A stretch of DNA of 64,000 nucleotides from a virus, in IMG/VR virus record IMGVR_UViG_3300043774_000134, positions 1 through 64,000 of that record. One strand, given 5' to 3'. The position numbers were made by a program, and so were the translations under genes. The number at the start of each line of letters is the position of its first letter. Position 1 is the first letter of the stretch. Below are positions 29,201 to 36,205 of the stretch, one piece after another. The notes under the pieces were generated by a model, which saw only the letters and a program-made list of their open reading frames with translations, made no database searches and was not told the origin of the DNA.

Positions 29201-30510
29201 GCCTGTGCTCTGTTTGTTGGATCTAAGCTGTTTAAGGCATAACTTAGATCAAGGATCATCTGCTTTACATTGCCCTTGTTACCGTCTACAATTCCTTGAA
29301 GATTAATTCCAAACTTACCAAGCATTTCGGTTGCTGCGGTGGTTGGGTTGATCATAGAGGCAAGACCAGACTTTAGTGCGTTAGCACCTTCAGAAGCATT
29401 GATGCCACCTTCGCGCATTGCTGTTAGGAAGAATGCAAGGTCTTGAACATTACCACCAAGTTGCTGAACAACTGGAGCAGCTGTTGGAATGGCTTCTGTT
29501 AAGTCTTCAATAGATGTGACGGTTTGGTTCTCAACTCCGTTAAGAAAGTTAATTTCTTTGGCAAGGTTTTTTGTTGCAATACCAAAAGCATTTGTAAGAG
29601 AGGTCGTTGTTTCAAGTGCTTGTTGCTGATCTACCCCACCAAGAACTGAAAGTCTTGATGCTTCATTAACTTGAGCCATTAGGTCAGCACCTTGCTTACC
29701 CATAGCAGCAGCATCTGCTGCAAGAGCCATTGTCTTATCAACAGCAAGTCCGTACTTAGTAAACTCTGTAGCCAGAGTCTTAATCTGTTGAACCATCTGA
29801 TCTGCTTCTGATGTTGGTGTAAACGTATCACCATAAACACGCTTGAACCTAATCGACTGTTCTTCAAGCTTCATAAATTCTCTAGCAGCAGCAGCACCAG
29901 CAATTCCAAGCGGAATAGAGAAACCGACCATAAGCTGGCGACCAGCCCACTGAGTATTTTTACCAAAGTTTAGAAGATTTGTAGAGCCTTGCTTTACCAT
30001 TTGGTTTAGGATCTGCATTTTTTGTGAAGCAATAGCAGTCTTTGTTCCAAGATCATTCATATCAAGAACTTGTGGTCTAATGGCAATGGCCTTCATTGCG
30101 CCAGATGCGTCACGACCAACTTGAATGTATTGAGTTTGAAGCGTCTTTACTCTTTCACGAGCAACTTTTTCAATTGTATTAAATTCTTTAGTAAATATAG
30201 TGCTAAAGGTTTTAAATGATCCAGCGGAATATCTAAAATACTCTCGCATTGAAAGCTTGTTTTTTTCAAGACTTGAGGTAAAGGATTCGGTTGTTGAAGA
30301 AACCCTTTTCATTGAAGCAGTAAACTGCCCTGTGGCATTAACAGAGTTCATTAACCCCTGTTGAAGTTGTGCAGATGTTGCAGCAGCAGCTGCACCACCC
30401 TTTGCCATTGAGGTATGGAAGGCTGATAGTTCCGACTGGAGTCTCCTGATAGATGCAAGAGCACTCGAAGTGTCAATATTTACATTAATATTGGATTCAA
30501 CATCAGCCAT
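23218..30510 (-). CDS. Tape measure protein with peptidoglycan-binding domain
   Basis: This 2430-residue tape measure begins with a helical region and a TP901-type core (LMVGFSIPLGIAGAAAAREF). Hydrophobic stretches occur near residues 540-583 and 1185-1220, and Ala/Glu/Arg coiled coils fill much of the rest. Residues about 2240-2307 form a peptidoglycan-binding domain (SRGDTVKKLQSALN ... VDGIFGPKTRQAVINFQ). At about 1.5 Angstrom per residue the length predicts a tail near 0.35 micrometre. It would set tail length and be ejected into the envelope; the wall-binding domain fits that. It follows the tail assembly chaperones, as is usual. Confidence 0.95.
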   Translation of the reverse strand: MADVESNINVNIDTSSALASIRRLQSELSAFHTSMAKGGAAAAATSAQLQQGLMNSVNATGQFTASMKRVSSTTESFTSSLEKNKLSMREYFRYSAGSFKTFSTIFTKEFNTIEKVARERVKTLQTQYIQVGRDASGAMKAIAIRPQVLDMNDLGTKTAIASQKMQILNQMVKQGSTNLLNFGKNTQWAGRQLMVGFSIPLGIAGAAAAREFMKLEEQSIRFKRVYGDTFTPTSEADQMVQQIKTLATEFTKYGLAVDKTMALAADAAAMGKQGADLMAQVNEASRLSVLGGVDQQQALETTTSLTNAFGIATKNLAKEINFLNGVENQTVTSIEDLTEAIPTAAPVVQQLGGNVQDLAFFLTAMREGGINASEGANALKSGLASMINPTTAATEMLGKFGINLQGIVDGNKGNVKQMILDLSYALNSLDPTNRAQAIEQLFGKFQFARMSTLFQNVTKEGSQASRVLELTAKSALELSILSQREMEKISDSPMFKFQAAVEQFQAALAPLGEAFLKAVTPIIEFGTKILDEFNKMDAGAKNFVVVLAAALGGIAPILLMSFGLVANGVANLIKFFAFVGKTFLGVGRSSQTLGGQLDYMTQQQLEAAAVAASLDQSHNRLIQTFTSEAGAVNNLTAAYERAAAASARVGLAGVGRGVKGKKMATGGIISGPGGPTSDSVPIMASNGEAILSASTVKKYPGMVSGLISGNIQGFVNGGTIGERYVNDKGQPAKNKLGFQANFKKLGGIGYSAEADEIKSQLIKANVSVTAARQVMSRAVATAQSGGSISEFIDKMNTSLMTWKNSGSKNAKNLVGSLDEKLGLTQQRAEKRQASGDFAHIGSGVEMSASEYKKKYGTVGLGQTQIDALDRMIKENKTVSIKSGLGMSNFNSSINRQLAVGGASQSGVLSAYKDAGIDKWNQSIKLGGGNIEQLAASTKAFDQKLQGLISSVSKGTVMFDKQADADKYMAQNAGKAATSLEKLYAAAIKTADPKLQQALTTAQSTPREFRAGSSKRRINANLPSELVPVMREQAKRELAGGSQTRNSATASRRISEAEARASMTPAQKGAYTKANEERKKQLLAAQRRQIRAAEIEADIAEREAATAKRRESARKGVETRRANAEARAAAAVEQEAATTQKRSLRSRISSGIRGMGQRGGGMAGMGMSAAMMAGSMVGGPAGDAMGAIAGPLMGAASAMTMIPGPAGLVVGGLIAVAGAAMAINQSMNEARDKAIAFGNSLGAGKAAMEEFAKFSGQVSDSQIKDKERQDFIGRSSIQGVEDEEIGKQFVASEQGTAMVDSIANNLKNVDMSTIQEQIYQQMTTAVATGAIDQETAQSIVMALGEKLGDPSLALSINARIDDVFGPDGKLLADSKLEVLAEISSESSANIQNQIKSLTDTLPAAGLNWARISEVSGLVVSMGVQTLEQQTQLLDSLDTEYEKRLRNATANGEDTTGLTTEYQASREKLLQDQRDTRTAISDPYQKALGTVIQSGPRKGQVVGQDSIAMGEMGKAMDTQIETRYADDPVMLEQAKRARDRIVGSERGGAEAQLREYQVKAVLAQGDIPPETFLKLLEGADEAEAAKHNQFILDIVGEIGNADGAMMVQMASQIEDGALRQDFELTLNADAGGDPELYKMYKDIYAAGGQEAVDAVVNFAVNDDGTVDLNRLNEIKADFEKLEDLFANGPITAEILISTYGLELSKEATEYFNGLSPSDQKVYTTALLTVKDTLDLSNPADAAKLKDWYASAHGGKAAFLKNYNQSTALQEYSESLARSNVESAQSAANSFPVDTGTGDGGGGGGGGSEKAPRTIAEVIADQQKRITAINDQTSAVRKLVAAGLSLADAYAIASNAEDAALIAHGATTAQIAELTAKTREAEKATKDLAAAQKVASTAMETKEKNALATRLAADSSLTDIQKRFLLENPDAARLYMTPTLDPEALRQALLDAQNAGTYEFNINRVTIPGLQEIWKKGMSNAAEAFSAQENAIKINFDIQRSPFEDIVEAGQRAIADIQNRAGGLDDLDADLERISNKEFEINKAYDEKVKALDEVAKINDKIIAQQKSQLGLADALSRGDIAGAAKAAQDMRAQASAGSIADQKSMLDASRKSQIDALKGESGLTREEIEEKIRDLKQQILEIEEKRIEPAQRQMELLERMQQDQIDALTVLGKTREEWDAINTSLELANTKTKEFQDAMREALTIATTLGTALATGVVPTIGSMPTPAPTPAPSAPARAEYSYPGLLSSGSRGDTVKKLQSALNTGGAGLEVDGIFGPKTRQAVINFQTNQGIGIDGVVGPQTWRKLYDVKYYGKGGKVAYMSKGGKMSYMALGGMAKMFAKGTDTIPAMLSAGEFVMQKSAVDKIGVGRLAELNRGYDKNTNNNSDSVYNYSISVNASTNANPREIANTVLDQIKQIDQQRVRGNRFNYAQ

Positions 30511-30528
30511 CCAGTAGCACCTCTAATC

Positions 30529-30840
30529 TTAACCTATAAGGTTTGTATCTGACAGCTTAACGCCAGAAGCCTCTTCCACAATCTTATAGACTGTAGGTAA
30601 GTCAAGGTTATCCTCCAAAGCTTTTAGGTCATCTGCAATTTCAGGCTTGTACTGCTTCATAGCGATTTGTACGCATTCCATAAGAATACTCATTGATTTG
30701 TCGTTATCATCAGCCACCTCGGCAATCGCCTGGAACTTCTTCATAAATGGACGAAGTAGCGAAATCTTTAGGGGTCGCACACTAATTGTTTGTCCGTCGA
30801 TAAGCGTAATAGTCTTATCTTCATTTACAGTTGTAGACAT
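30529..30840 (-). CDS. Tail assembly chaperone, short form (gpG-like)
   Basis: This 103-residue protein lies immediately before the tape measure. It matches the N-terminal half of the next upstream gene (30879-31556): DG..ISVRPLKISLLRPFM..F, then CVQIAMKQYKPEI, then VYKIVEEASG. In most siphophages, two chaperone forms come from one gene by programmed frameshift. Here the short form is a separate gene. It would bind tape measure and tail-tube protein during assembly. RBS: AGGAGG precedes its ATG. Confidence 0.75.
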   Translation of the reverse strand: MSTTVNEDKTITLIDGQTISVRPLKISLLRPFMKKFQAIAEVADDNDKSMSILMECVQIAMKQYKPEIADDLKALEDNLDLPTVYKIVEEASGVKLSDTNLIG

Positions 30841-30878
30841 TAATCCTCCTTGTTTGTCTTAATCAATTGTATCATATA

Positions 30879-31556
30879 CTAATCCCATTTTTCATAGGAC
30901 AATCCTTGACCAATTCCAAATCCTGCCATATTTGCAGCCACTCCTTGCAAAGCAAGAATATCCTTTGGATCACTAGTTGCTCCACCACTAAACACTTTTG
31001 TTTTTAGTTTTTGCCATGCATCTGGCTCACCAGCTTGTTCATCAAGATTTACTCCCTGGATTGCAGCAAGAAACTTTTTTTCTTGATAATCTAATTCTCT
31101 TTTTGAACTTAAAGTAATTGTTATTTCTGGCAAAGATAAAGAACTTTCTAAGTCATTATAATCTTTCCAATTACCAAGCAAAAACAACTCTCCTTCAATT
31201 TTTGCCAAATCAAACTCTGACCAGCTTGAACCTTTTTCTGCTTGTTCTTTTACAGGTTCTTCAGAGTCTACGTTAAGCCTAATGTTTGCTGCAAACTCAA
31301 TAACTTTATAGATCATAGACATGTCGCAAACATCTTCTACTAATTCTTTAGTTGATATTTCTGGTCTAAACTGTTTCATACATATTGCTACACATGCTGA
31401 AAGTCTTTCAATTGCCTCTTCATCGTCCCTTGCCATTTTTACGTTTTCAAACTCAAGCATAAACTCTCTTAAAAATTTAATTTTAAGAGGAGATATTGTT
31501 AAAGTATGCCCATCAAGAAGTTCTACTTCGCAAGTTTCATATATTTTTGTAGCCAT
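30879..31556 (-). CDS. Tail assembly chaperone, long form (gpGT-like)
   Basis: This 225-residue protein has an N-domain (DGHTLTISPLKIKFLREFMLEFE ... CVAICMKQFRPEI ... IYKVIEFAANI) like the 103-residue gene downstream. An acidic linker follows (about 100-115), then a C-domain (LFLLGNWKDYNDLESSLSLPE ... GGATSDPKDILALQGVAANMAGFGIG) typical of the frameshift extension of tail chaperones. In this genome the G and T parts are joined in frame, with no frameshift needed. It starts just after the major-tail terminator. Confidence 0.75.
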   Translation of the reverse strand: MATKIYETCEVELLDGHTLTISPLKIKFLREFMLEFENVKMARDDEEAIERLSACVAICMKQFRPEISTKELVEDVCDMSMIYKVIEFAANIRLNVDSEEPVKEQAEKGSSWSEFDLAKIEGELFLLGNWKDYNDLESSLSLPEITITLSSKRELDYQEKKFLAAIQGVNLDEQAGEPDAWQKLKTKVFSGGATSDPKDILALQGVAANMAGFGIGQGLSYEKWD

Positions 31557-31570
31557 TGTTTAAGTATAGC

Positions 31571-31599
31571 AAAAAGAAAGGCCCAGGTTTCCCTGGGCC
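31571..31599 (-). terminator. Intrinsic terminator after the major tail gene
   Basis: An 8-bp perfect GC-rich stem (GGCCCAGG/CCTGGGCC, plus-strand 31580-31599, 4-nt loop) is followed on the minus strand by CTTTCTTTTT. It sits between the major tail gene and the chaperones. It would reduce read-through, so that tail tube protein is made in excess over chaperones. Confidence 0.85.
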
Positions 31600-31615
31600 A
31601 ATCTAACATGTTTAA

Positions 31616-32299
31616 TTATGAACGTGGTGTTGAATCTGCAGTGTATGTGCGGTCAACAATCTTACCGTATACTCCTGCGTCATTTGGTAGAAGACGGAAT
31701 GATACTTCGAACATTGTTGCCTCTTCACGCTTTGCTGCAACTGTAACGCTTTCAATTGAAAGAGCACGGTATGCAACGTAGATACGCTCAATCTGCTCTG
31801 TTGGAGCACAGTTACCTGTACCTGGACCAACAGCAACAAGACCTCGCTCGATTGGACATTCACCGAGTTCTCCTGCCTTTAGGACAAGAGTCTTCTCGGA
31901 TCCAATTCCATTTGTAGTCATAGTTCCAAGATCAGCCTCAGCTGCTGCAGTTGCAAGAAGAAGGTTCTCTAGAGTTGCTTCTGCAAAAGAAGTTCTCATG
32001 TTTACTCTCATGCCCTGCTTGTAAAGCTTTGCTGTATCAAGAATCTGATCTACAGTAACCTCACCAAAGTCAGGCTCGAACATTAGCTCAAGACCGTTTG
32101 ATGTGTAACCTACGTTACGGAAACCCTCTGTTCCAACGTTGTTATTTTCTGCTGTTGCACCAATTGACAAAGCTGAAACATAAGAGTTAGCTGCGATTGC
32201 TGTAGGTAGTGCTGCATCTGTTAGGATTCCCTCTTCAAATGTAAAGAGAGAAGCTGCACCAACAATAATGTTGTTGCTTGTTCCTTTTGAATATGCCAT
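31616..32299 (-). CDS. Major tail tube protein
   Basis: This 227-residue protein begins MAYSKGTSNNIIVGAASLF and is rich in beta strands, Ala, Thr and Gly. It contains LELMFEPDFGEVTVDQ, resembling HK97-type tail tube monomers. It lies just upstream of the chaperones and tape measure and has its own intrinsic terminator directly behind it. That fits the most abundant tail protein. Its RBS (AGGTG, plus-strand CACCT at 32308) is strong. Confidence 0.85.
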   Translation of the reverse strand: MAYSKGTSNNIIVGAASLFTFEEGILTDAALPTAIAANSYVSALSIGATAENNNVGTEGFRNVGYTSNGLELMFEPDFGEVTVDQILDTAKLYKQGMRVNMRTSFAEATLENLLLATAAAEADLGTMTTNGIGSEKTLVLKAGELGECPIERGLVAVGPGTGNCAPTEQIERIYVAYRALSIESVTVAAKREEATMFEVSFRLLPNDAGVYGKIVDRTYTADSTPRS

Positions 32300-32362
32300 A
32301 TTTTTTCACCTCATTTTTCTGTAAAATTTGGGGCGTTTCCTCATTTAAAGTTTATCATTCAT

Positions 32363-32908
32363 TTATGAATAATCTTTTGTGTGATAACAATAGTCAATAA
32401 TTATTTTATTTCCAGCATAAGTTCTAGCTGTTCCAAAATCAATAATATCTCTTGTTTCTTGCAGCTGAAAAACTTTTAGGTAGTGAAAGTATACTGGCTT
32501 AAACTCTCTTTGCAAAGACCCAGAACCAAAAGGCACTACGCCATTAACAACCTTCTTTTGTAGCCATTCGTTTATTTCTTGTCCTGACTCATCTCCACGG
32601 TCTAGAAGATCTGCAACAATTTGGGTAGTTTCAATAAGTGCTTCTGGATCACTATTAGTCTTATAGAAGTAATAGATAACTTGTTCTCTTTTAATGTGTG
32701 GAAATGGCCCTGGACGCATTTTAAGCATTCTGTCATATACCGCAAAAACATCGCTTGATGCTTCTGGAAATCCCTCTGTCAACGCACTGATGTCTGTTGG
32801 CAGTGTGGGAAAAAATCTCATTGCTCCAGAAAATCTTTCTGGTATTCTATCTGTAACCTTTTCTGCTAAGTATTCATTAATAAATACTGGTGGATATGAA
32901 ATAGCCAT
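32363..32908 (-). CDS. Tail terminator / completion-like protein
   Basis: This 181-residue protein lies directly before the major tail gene, the usual place of the tail terminator. It has MAISYPPVFINEYLAEKV and a mixed alpha/beta body (REQVIYYFYKTNSDPEALIETTQIVADLLDRG), compatible with the gpU-like fold. It overlaps the upstream neck gene by one base. Function is inferred from position. Confidence 0.6.
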   Translation of the reverse strand: MAISYPPVFINEYLAEKVTDRIPERFSGAMRFFPTLPTDISALTEGFPEASSDVFAVYDRMLKMRPGPFPHIKREQVIYYFYKTNSDPEALIETTQIVADLLDRGDESGQEINEWLQKKVVNGVVPFGSGSLQREFKPVYFHYLKVFQLQETRDIIDFGTARTYAGNKIIIDYCYHTKDYS

Positions 32909-33585
32909 TATTTAATTCCTCCTGAAATCCACTTAATTCCCATTCTTGTTCCAAGTGTTCTTCCTCCAGATTTTGCTGAACGAAATCCATCATTAAACTC
33001 TGAAGCAACTTCAAAATGTTTTCTTAGTCCAGTTACATCGAGCAATGCTTGTGAAATATACTGTGTAAAAAATTGTGTAAAAGCATTTTTTAATCCACCT
33101 TCAGCATTTGCCCCTCCTGGATTTTCTACAGTTACAGGTCTTTTTGTAAACACTGTTTTTCCATCAACATCAAAAGCTAATGCCTGAGCCTTAACTGGAG
33201 TAATTGTTACTGGAACACCATACTCCATAATTCTTGCTTTATCATAAAATGGTGTGGTTGATCCATTTTTAACAGAGCTAGACTGACTTAGTGTAAAGCC
33301 AAAAGTCAATCCTCTACCAGTTGATGTATATACAATATCGAACAGTCTTGCATCTGAGCTTCCATTTTGATACCACTCATAAACATGACTAAGAGATTCT
33401 GGATCTACTCTTGCACTTGAGTCAATAAACTCTTCAAGAATTTTTTTAACGCTTACACCAACAAGTTTCATTAATTGTGGCTTTCCTGCCCTTGTTCCAT
33501 CTAAAAAACCAAGCATATATTCTGTAACACTCTTCATGTCTTTTGTAAATTGAGCATCATCAAAAGATGGGGTAATTGTTGTCAT
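32908..33585 (-). CDS. Neck / tail-joining protein (HK97 gp10-like)
   Basis: This 225-residue protein sits between the head-tail stopper and tail terminator genes, overlapping both by 1-4 bp. It has a helical N-terminus and a C-terminal half with FTKRPVTVENPGGANAEGGL and RTLGTRMGIKWISGGIK, as in HK97 gp10-like minor tail/neck proteins. Assignment is by gene order and general pattern. Confidence 0.6.
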   Translation of the reverse strand: MTTITPSFDDAQFTKDMKSVTEYMLGFLDGTRAGKPQLMKLVGVSVKKILEEFIDSSARVDPESLSHVYEWYQNGSSDARLFDIVYTSTGRGLTFGFTLSQSSSVKNGSTTPFYDKARIMEYGVPVTITPVKAQALAFDVDGKTVFTKRPVTVENPGGANAEGGLKNAFTQFFTQYISQALLDVTGLRKHFEVASEFNDGFRSAKSGGRTLGTRMGIKWISGGIK

Positions 33586-34034
33586 ACATCTACCCCCTGG
33601 TTTTCAGATCTTCTAATTAAAACCTTGTAGTATTCTACTTTTCCAAAAGCACCGACTATTGGATCATTTGTTGCAATCTCAAAAATAGTTGATTTTCCTG
33701 ATCTTGGGCCACTTGTTTCAATATAAATTGGATTACCTCTATTGTCACGGATATTTGTAATAATGATATTAGTTATAGAATTTGCTGCAGCTAAGCTAGA
33801 AATACGAATATCGTTTTTTGTCCTGCCAATAAGAATATTGTCTAATGTTATATGAACATTGGGCTTCACTTCTTCCTTAGTCTTTGAGCTGAGTGATGCA
33901 AATGAACAAGCTATTGTAGCGTCAAGCATCCACTGTTTGGCTACGTTTCCGTAAGGTCCCTGCTCTACTATTGGATAATAGATATCTGCAAGTAGTGGAT
34001 AAAATACATTAGTGGTTTCACAAACAATTTGCAT
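33582..34034 (-). CDS. Head-tail stopper-like protein
   Basis: This 150-residue beta-rich protein follows the connector gene and precedes the gp10-like gene, with 1-bp and 4-bp overlaps. It contains KEEVKPNVHITLDNILIGRTKNDIRI, consistent with the small-barrel head closure proteins. In that position it would close the portal channel after packaging and dock the tail. No diagnostic residues are seen. Confidence 0.55.
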   Translation of the reverse strand: MQIVCETTNVFYPLLADIYYPIVEQGPYGNVAKQWMLDATIACSFASLSSKTKEEVKPNVHITLDNILIGRTKNDIRISSLAAANSITNIIITNIRDNRGNPIYIETSGPRSGKSTIFEIATNDPIVGAFGKVEYYKVLIRRSENQGVDV

Positions 34035-34978
34035 TATAGTATTCCTGGTTTAACTAGATTACCCTTATAGTTGCTAAGGATTTTATCTACTATAATATTA
34101 CCAGTACCCTCCAAAAATTGTGGGGCAAACTTAACATCAAACTGATCTGTACTATACTGTGTAATAAAGCGTTTCCAGTAATCATTGTTTCCACATTTAA
34201 TGTCTTCAATCAGATATTTAATTGCAAGCTCAACATCTGGTGGAACTGCTTTGTATCCAGCATCAACAATAAGGGTGTAATCGTATCCTTTTGGAAATGC
34301 CACTCCATGTCCACTTCTTCCATATAGTCCAAGATCTCCCATTCCAATTGGAAGACGTGTTGGATTGTATTCAAGCCTGTTAAACTCTGATGCTGGGTTT
34401 GTTAGCTCAGTAGTTGGATATCTGTAAACACTTGAATTGTCTAGTGTTACTGCGTATTGATGTTCCCAATCTGTTTTGGTGTCATAATCAAAAACAAGAA
34501 TATTGTTTTCATAAACTTTTAATACACGATTTGTGTCGTGCCACAATGGGAAGTAGTCTGTTCCTTGACCAACTTGCTGAATAATAAGTTTGTGGTTATA
34601 AAAACCTCCAGCAACACCCAGATAGGCATCGATAATGCTTCTTGCTATAATCTCTAGCTCTTTGTATTCTGCAACTTCTGATGCAGTTGTTCCTAAAACA
34701 TTTGGATCTACATATGGCCTATAAACTGTTAGATTTGAATCTATTACAATTTCACCATCTATATCTTCTTCATATACACGAAAAACAAAGTCTCTGTCAA
34801 ACTGAGCCTTTGATCTTGGAAGAATATATTCAATTTTAGAGTTTCCGTCTGATGTTACATTAGATGTTTCAAATGAGTGATCAACCAAGTCCTCCACATA
34901 AATTGTATAATCTGCGTTCGCTTCTGGAACATCCCATGTAGTTGTAATGGGATATGGTGGCACTCTTAAAATTTCCAT
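34034..34978 (-). CDS. Head-tail connector / adaptor protein
   Basis: This 314-residue protein is the first gene after the major capsid protein. It has a beta-rich N-terminal half and, near residues 105-130, the helix pattern of head-tail adaptors (LEIIARSIIDAYLGVAGGFY). Later parts repeat short strands and a C-terminal helical part. It is longer than minimal gp6-type adaptors, suggesting an extra N-terminal domain. It would form a ring under the portal. Confidence 0.65.
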   Translation of the reverse strand: MEILRVPPYPITTTWDVPEANADYTIYVEDLVDHSFETSNVTSDGNSKIEYILPRSKAQFDRDFVFRVYEEDIDGEIVIDSNLTVYRPYVDPNVLGTTASEVAEYKELEIIARSIIDAYLGVAGGFYNHKLIIQQVGQGTDYFPLWHDTNRVLKVYENNILVFDYDTKTDWEHQYAVTLDNSSVYRYPTTELTNPASEFNRLEYNPTRLPIGMGDLGLYGRSGHGVAFPKGYDYTLIVDAGYKAVPPDVELAIKYLIEDIKCGNNDYWKRFITQYSTDQFDVKFAPQFLEGTGNIIVDKILSNYKGNLVKPGIL

Positions 34979-35011
34979 AAAATGATCAAACTCCTTAATT
35001 AATTATACAAC

Positions 35012-35049
35012 ACAAATAAAGAAGGGGCGAGGACTATTGTCCTCACCCC
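35012..35049 (-). terminator. Intrinsic terminator after the capsid gene
   Basis: An 11-bp stem with one mismatch (35024-35034 with 35039-35049, loop TATT) is followed on the minus strand by TTCTTTATTTG. It lies directly behind the major capsid gene and would limit transcription into the connector genes. Confidence 0.85.
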
Positions 35050-35065
35050 CTCAATATTGTTCTAA

Positions 35066-36175
35066 TTAGGAAGCAGATGGCTTAGTTGCGTAAGCAACAG
35101 CATCCTGCTCTTCCCAGTTGATACCAAAGCGTACGAATACTGTGTACTCAATGGTGTCCTTCTTGGGAACATAGAAGCGGTTGACAGTAATGTCACGCTG
35201 GAAGCCCCAGATACGGTTCTGTGGGAATGTAAGGTCTACATAATCCGCAGGGTAGTAAGGAACCTCAAGCACTGGAATACCGAGAACGCGAGTCTGACGA
35301 GCACCGCCAACTGTCTGGTCAATACCACCAAGGTATGAACCACGAGCAGCCTCAGTTGAACCAATTGAATCCCAAACTGTACCGTTGTTCTTTACAATGT
35401 TTGCAAAGGTATCGGTTCCAGCATAGAACTTGAGTCCAGTCTGAAGAGCACGGTAACGACGAGGCATAGCTAGAACTAGCTTCTGCATGTCTTCTACCGT
35501 CCAGTTAGCATCGTTCTGAGCAACAGCAGCTTCGTGGGCAAATCCATCGGTTTCTACACGATTGACAAAACCTTCCATAATGTTAAGGAAGGCATCGCCA
35601 CCTGAACCAATACCATTAATGGCAAGGTCCTCGATGTCGTTACCGAATGCTGTAGTCATAAGACGTACTAGGTGATCCTCAAGAGCACCACCTTCAATAT
35701 TGTCTTCTAGAGCTTCAGCTGAGACTTCCCAGTCTAGACGTAGCTTCTTTGTTGTAAGTTCAACCTTACTAAAGGTTGCACCTGCGTTAGTGAATGATGG
35801 ATCGCCCTGATTAGCAGCACGAACCACACGCTCTCCAACGTTTACCTTCTCTAGTTCCATAGTGTTGGCTCGCATAGTTACGCGACGACCATCGTTAGCG
35901 AGGGTTGTTGCATCCCAAATGTAGTCGATAAAACGACGAGCTTGCTCGGGACGTAGGATACCAGCACCTTCGTAGAGGGGGTTTGCGGTGGATGAAGGGT
36001 TAACAGCGTTAGGACCTGTTGTTAGACCATACTCTGCTTCTCCTGGTACATTGTTACCAACAAAAGCAAAAGCAGGATCTGCTACACCACCGATACCACC
36101 TGCAGCAAACTGACCGTCTGAGTTAGGAAACGTTCCGCCTGTTCCAGGGATATTTTTAATGATTTCTTCTGACAT
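35066..36175 (-). CDS. Major capsid protein
   Basis: This 369-residue capsid subunit is of the HK97-fold type. A flexible Gly/Ala-rich N-terminus is followed by RRFIDYIWDATTLANDGRRVTM, a strand/helix region with KLRLDWEVSAEALEDNIEGG, and a C-terminal VFVRFGINWEEQDAVAY. It is flanked by the protease/scaffold gene upstream and a terminator downstream. The ATG at 36175 is chosen because GGAGGTG stands 7 bp before it; an upstream TTG would add five residues but lies within that ribosome site. Confidence 0.93.
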   Translation of the reverse strand: MSEEIIKNIPGTGGTFPNSDGQFAAGGIGGVADPAFAFVGNNVPGEAEYGLTTGPNAVNPSSTANPLYEGAGILRPEQARRFIDYIWDATTLANDGRRVTMRANTMELEKVNVGERVVRAANQGDPSFTNAGATFSKVELTTKKLRLDWEVSAEALEDNIEGGALEDHLVRLMTTAFGNDIEDLAINGIGSGGDAFLNIMEGFVNRVETDGFAHEAAVAQNDANWTVEDMQKLVLAMPRRYRALQTGLKFYAGTDTFANIVKNNGTVWDSIGSTEAARGSYLGGIDQTVGGARQTRVLGIPVLEVPYYPADYVDLTFPQNRIWGFQRDITVNRFYVPKKDTIEYTVFVRFGINWEEQDAVAYATKPSAS

Positions 36176-36205
36176 ATTTTTCACCTCCAAGTGATTTTTT
36201 GTTTT

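Noticed and set aside
30520-30560. Programmed frameshift site at the end of the short tail chaperone
   Set aside because: No X-XXY-YYZ type heptamer is visible in the last codons, and the long form is already an intact separate gene.
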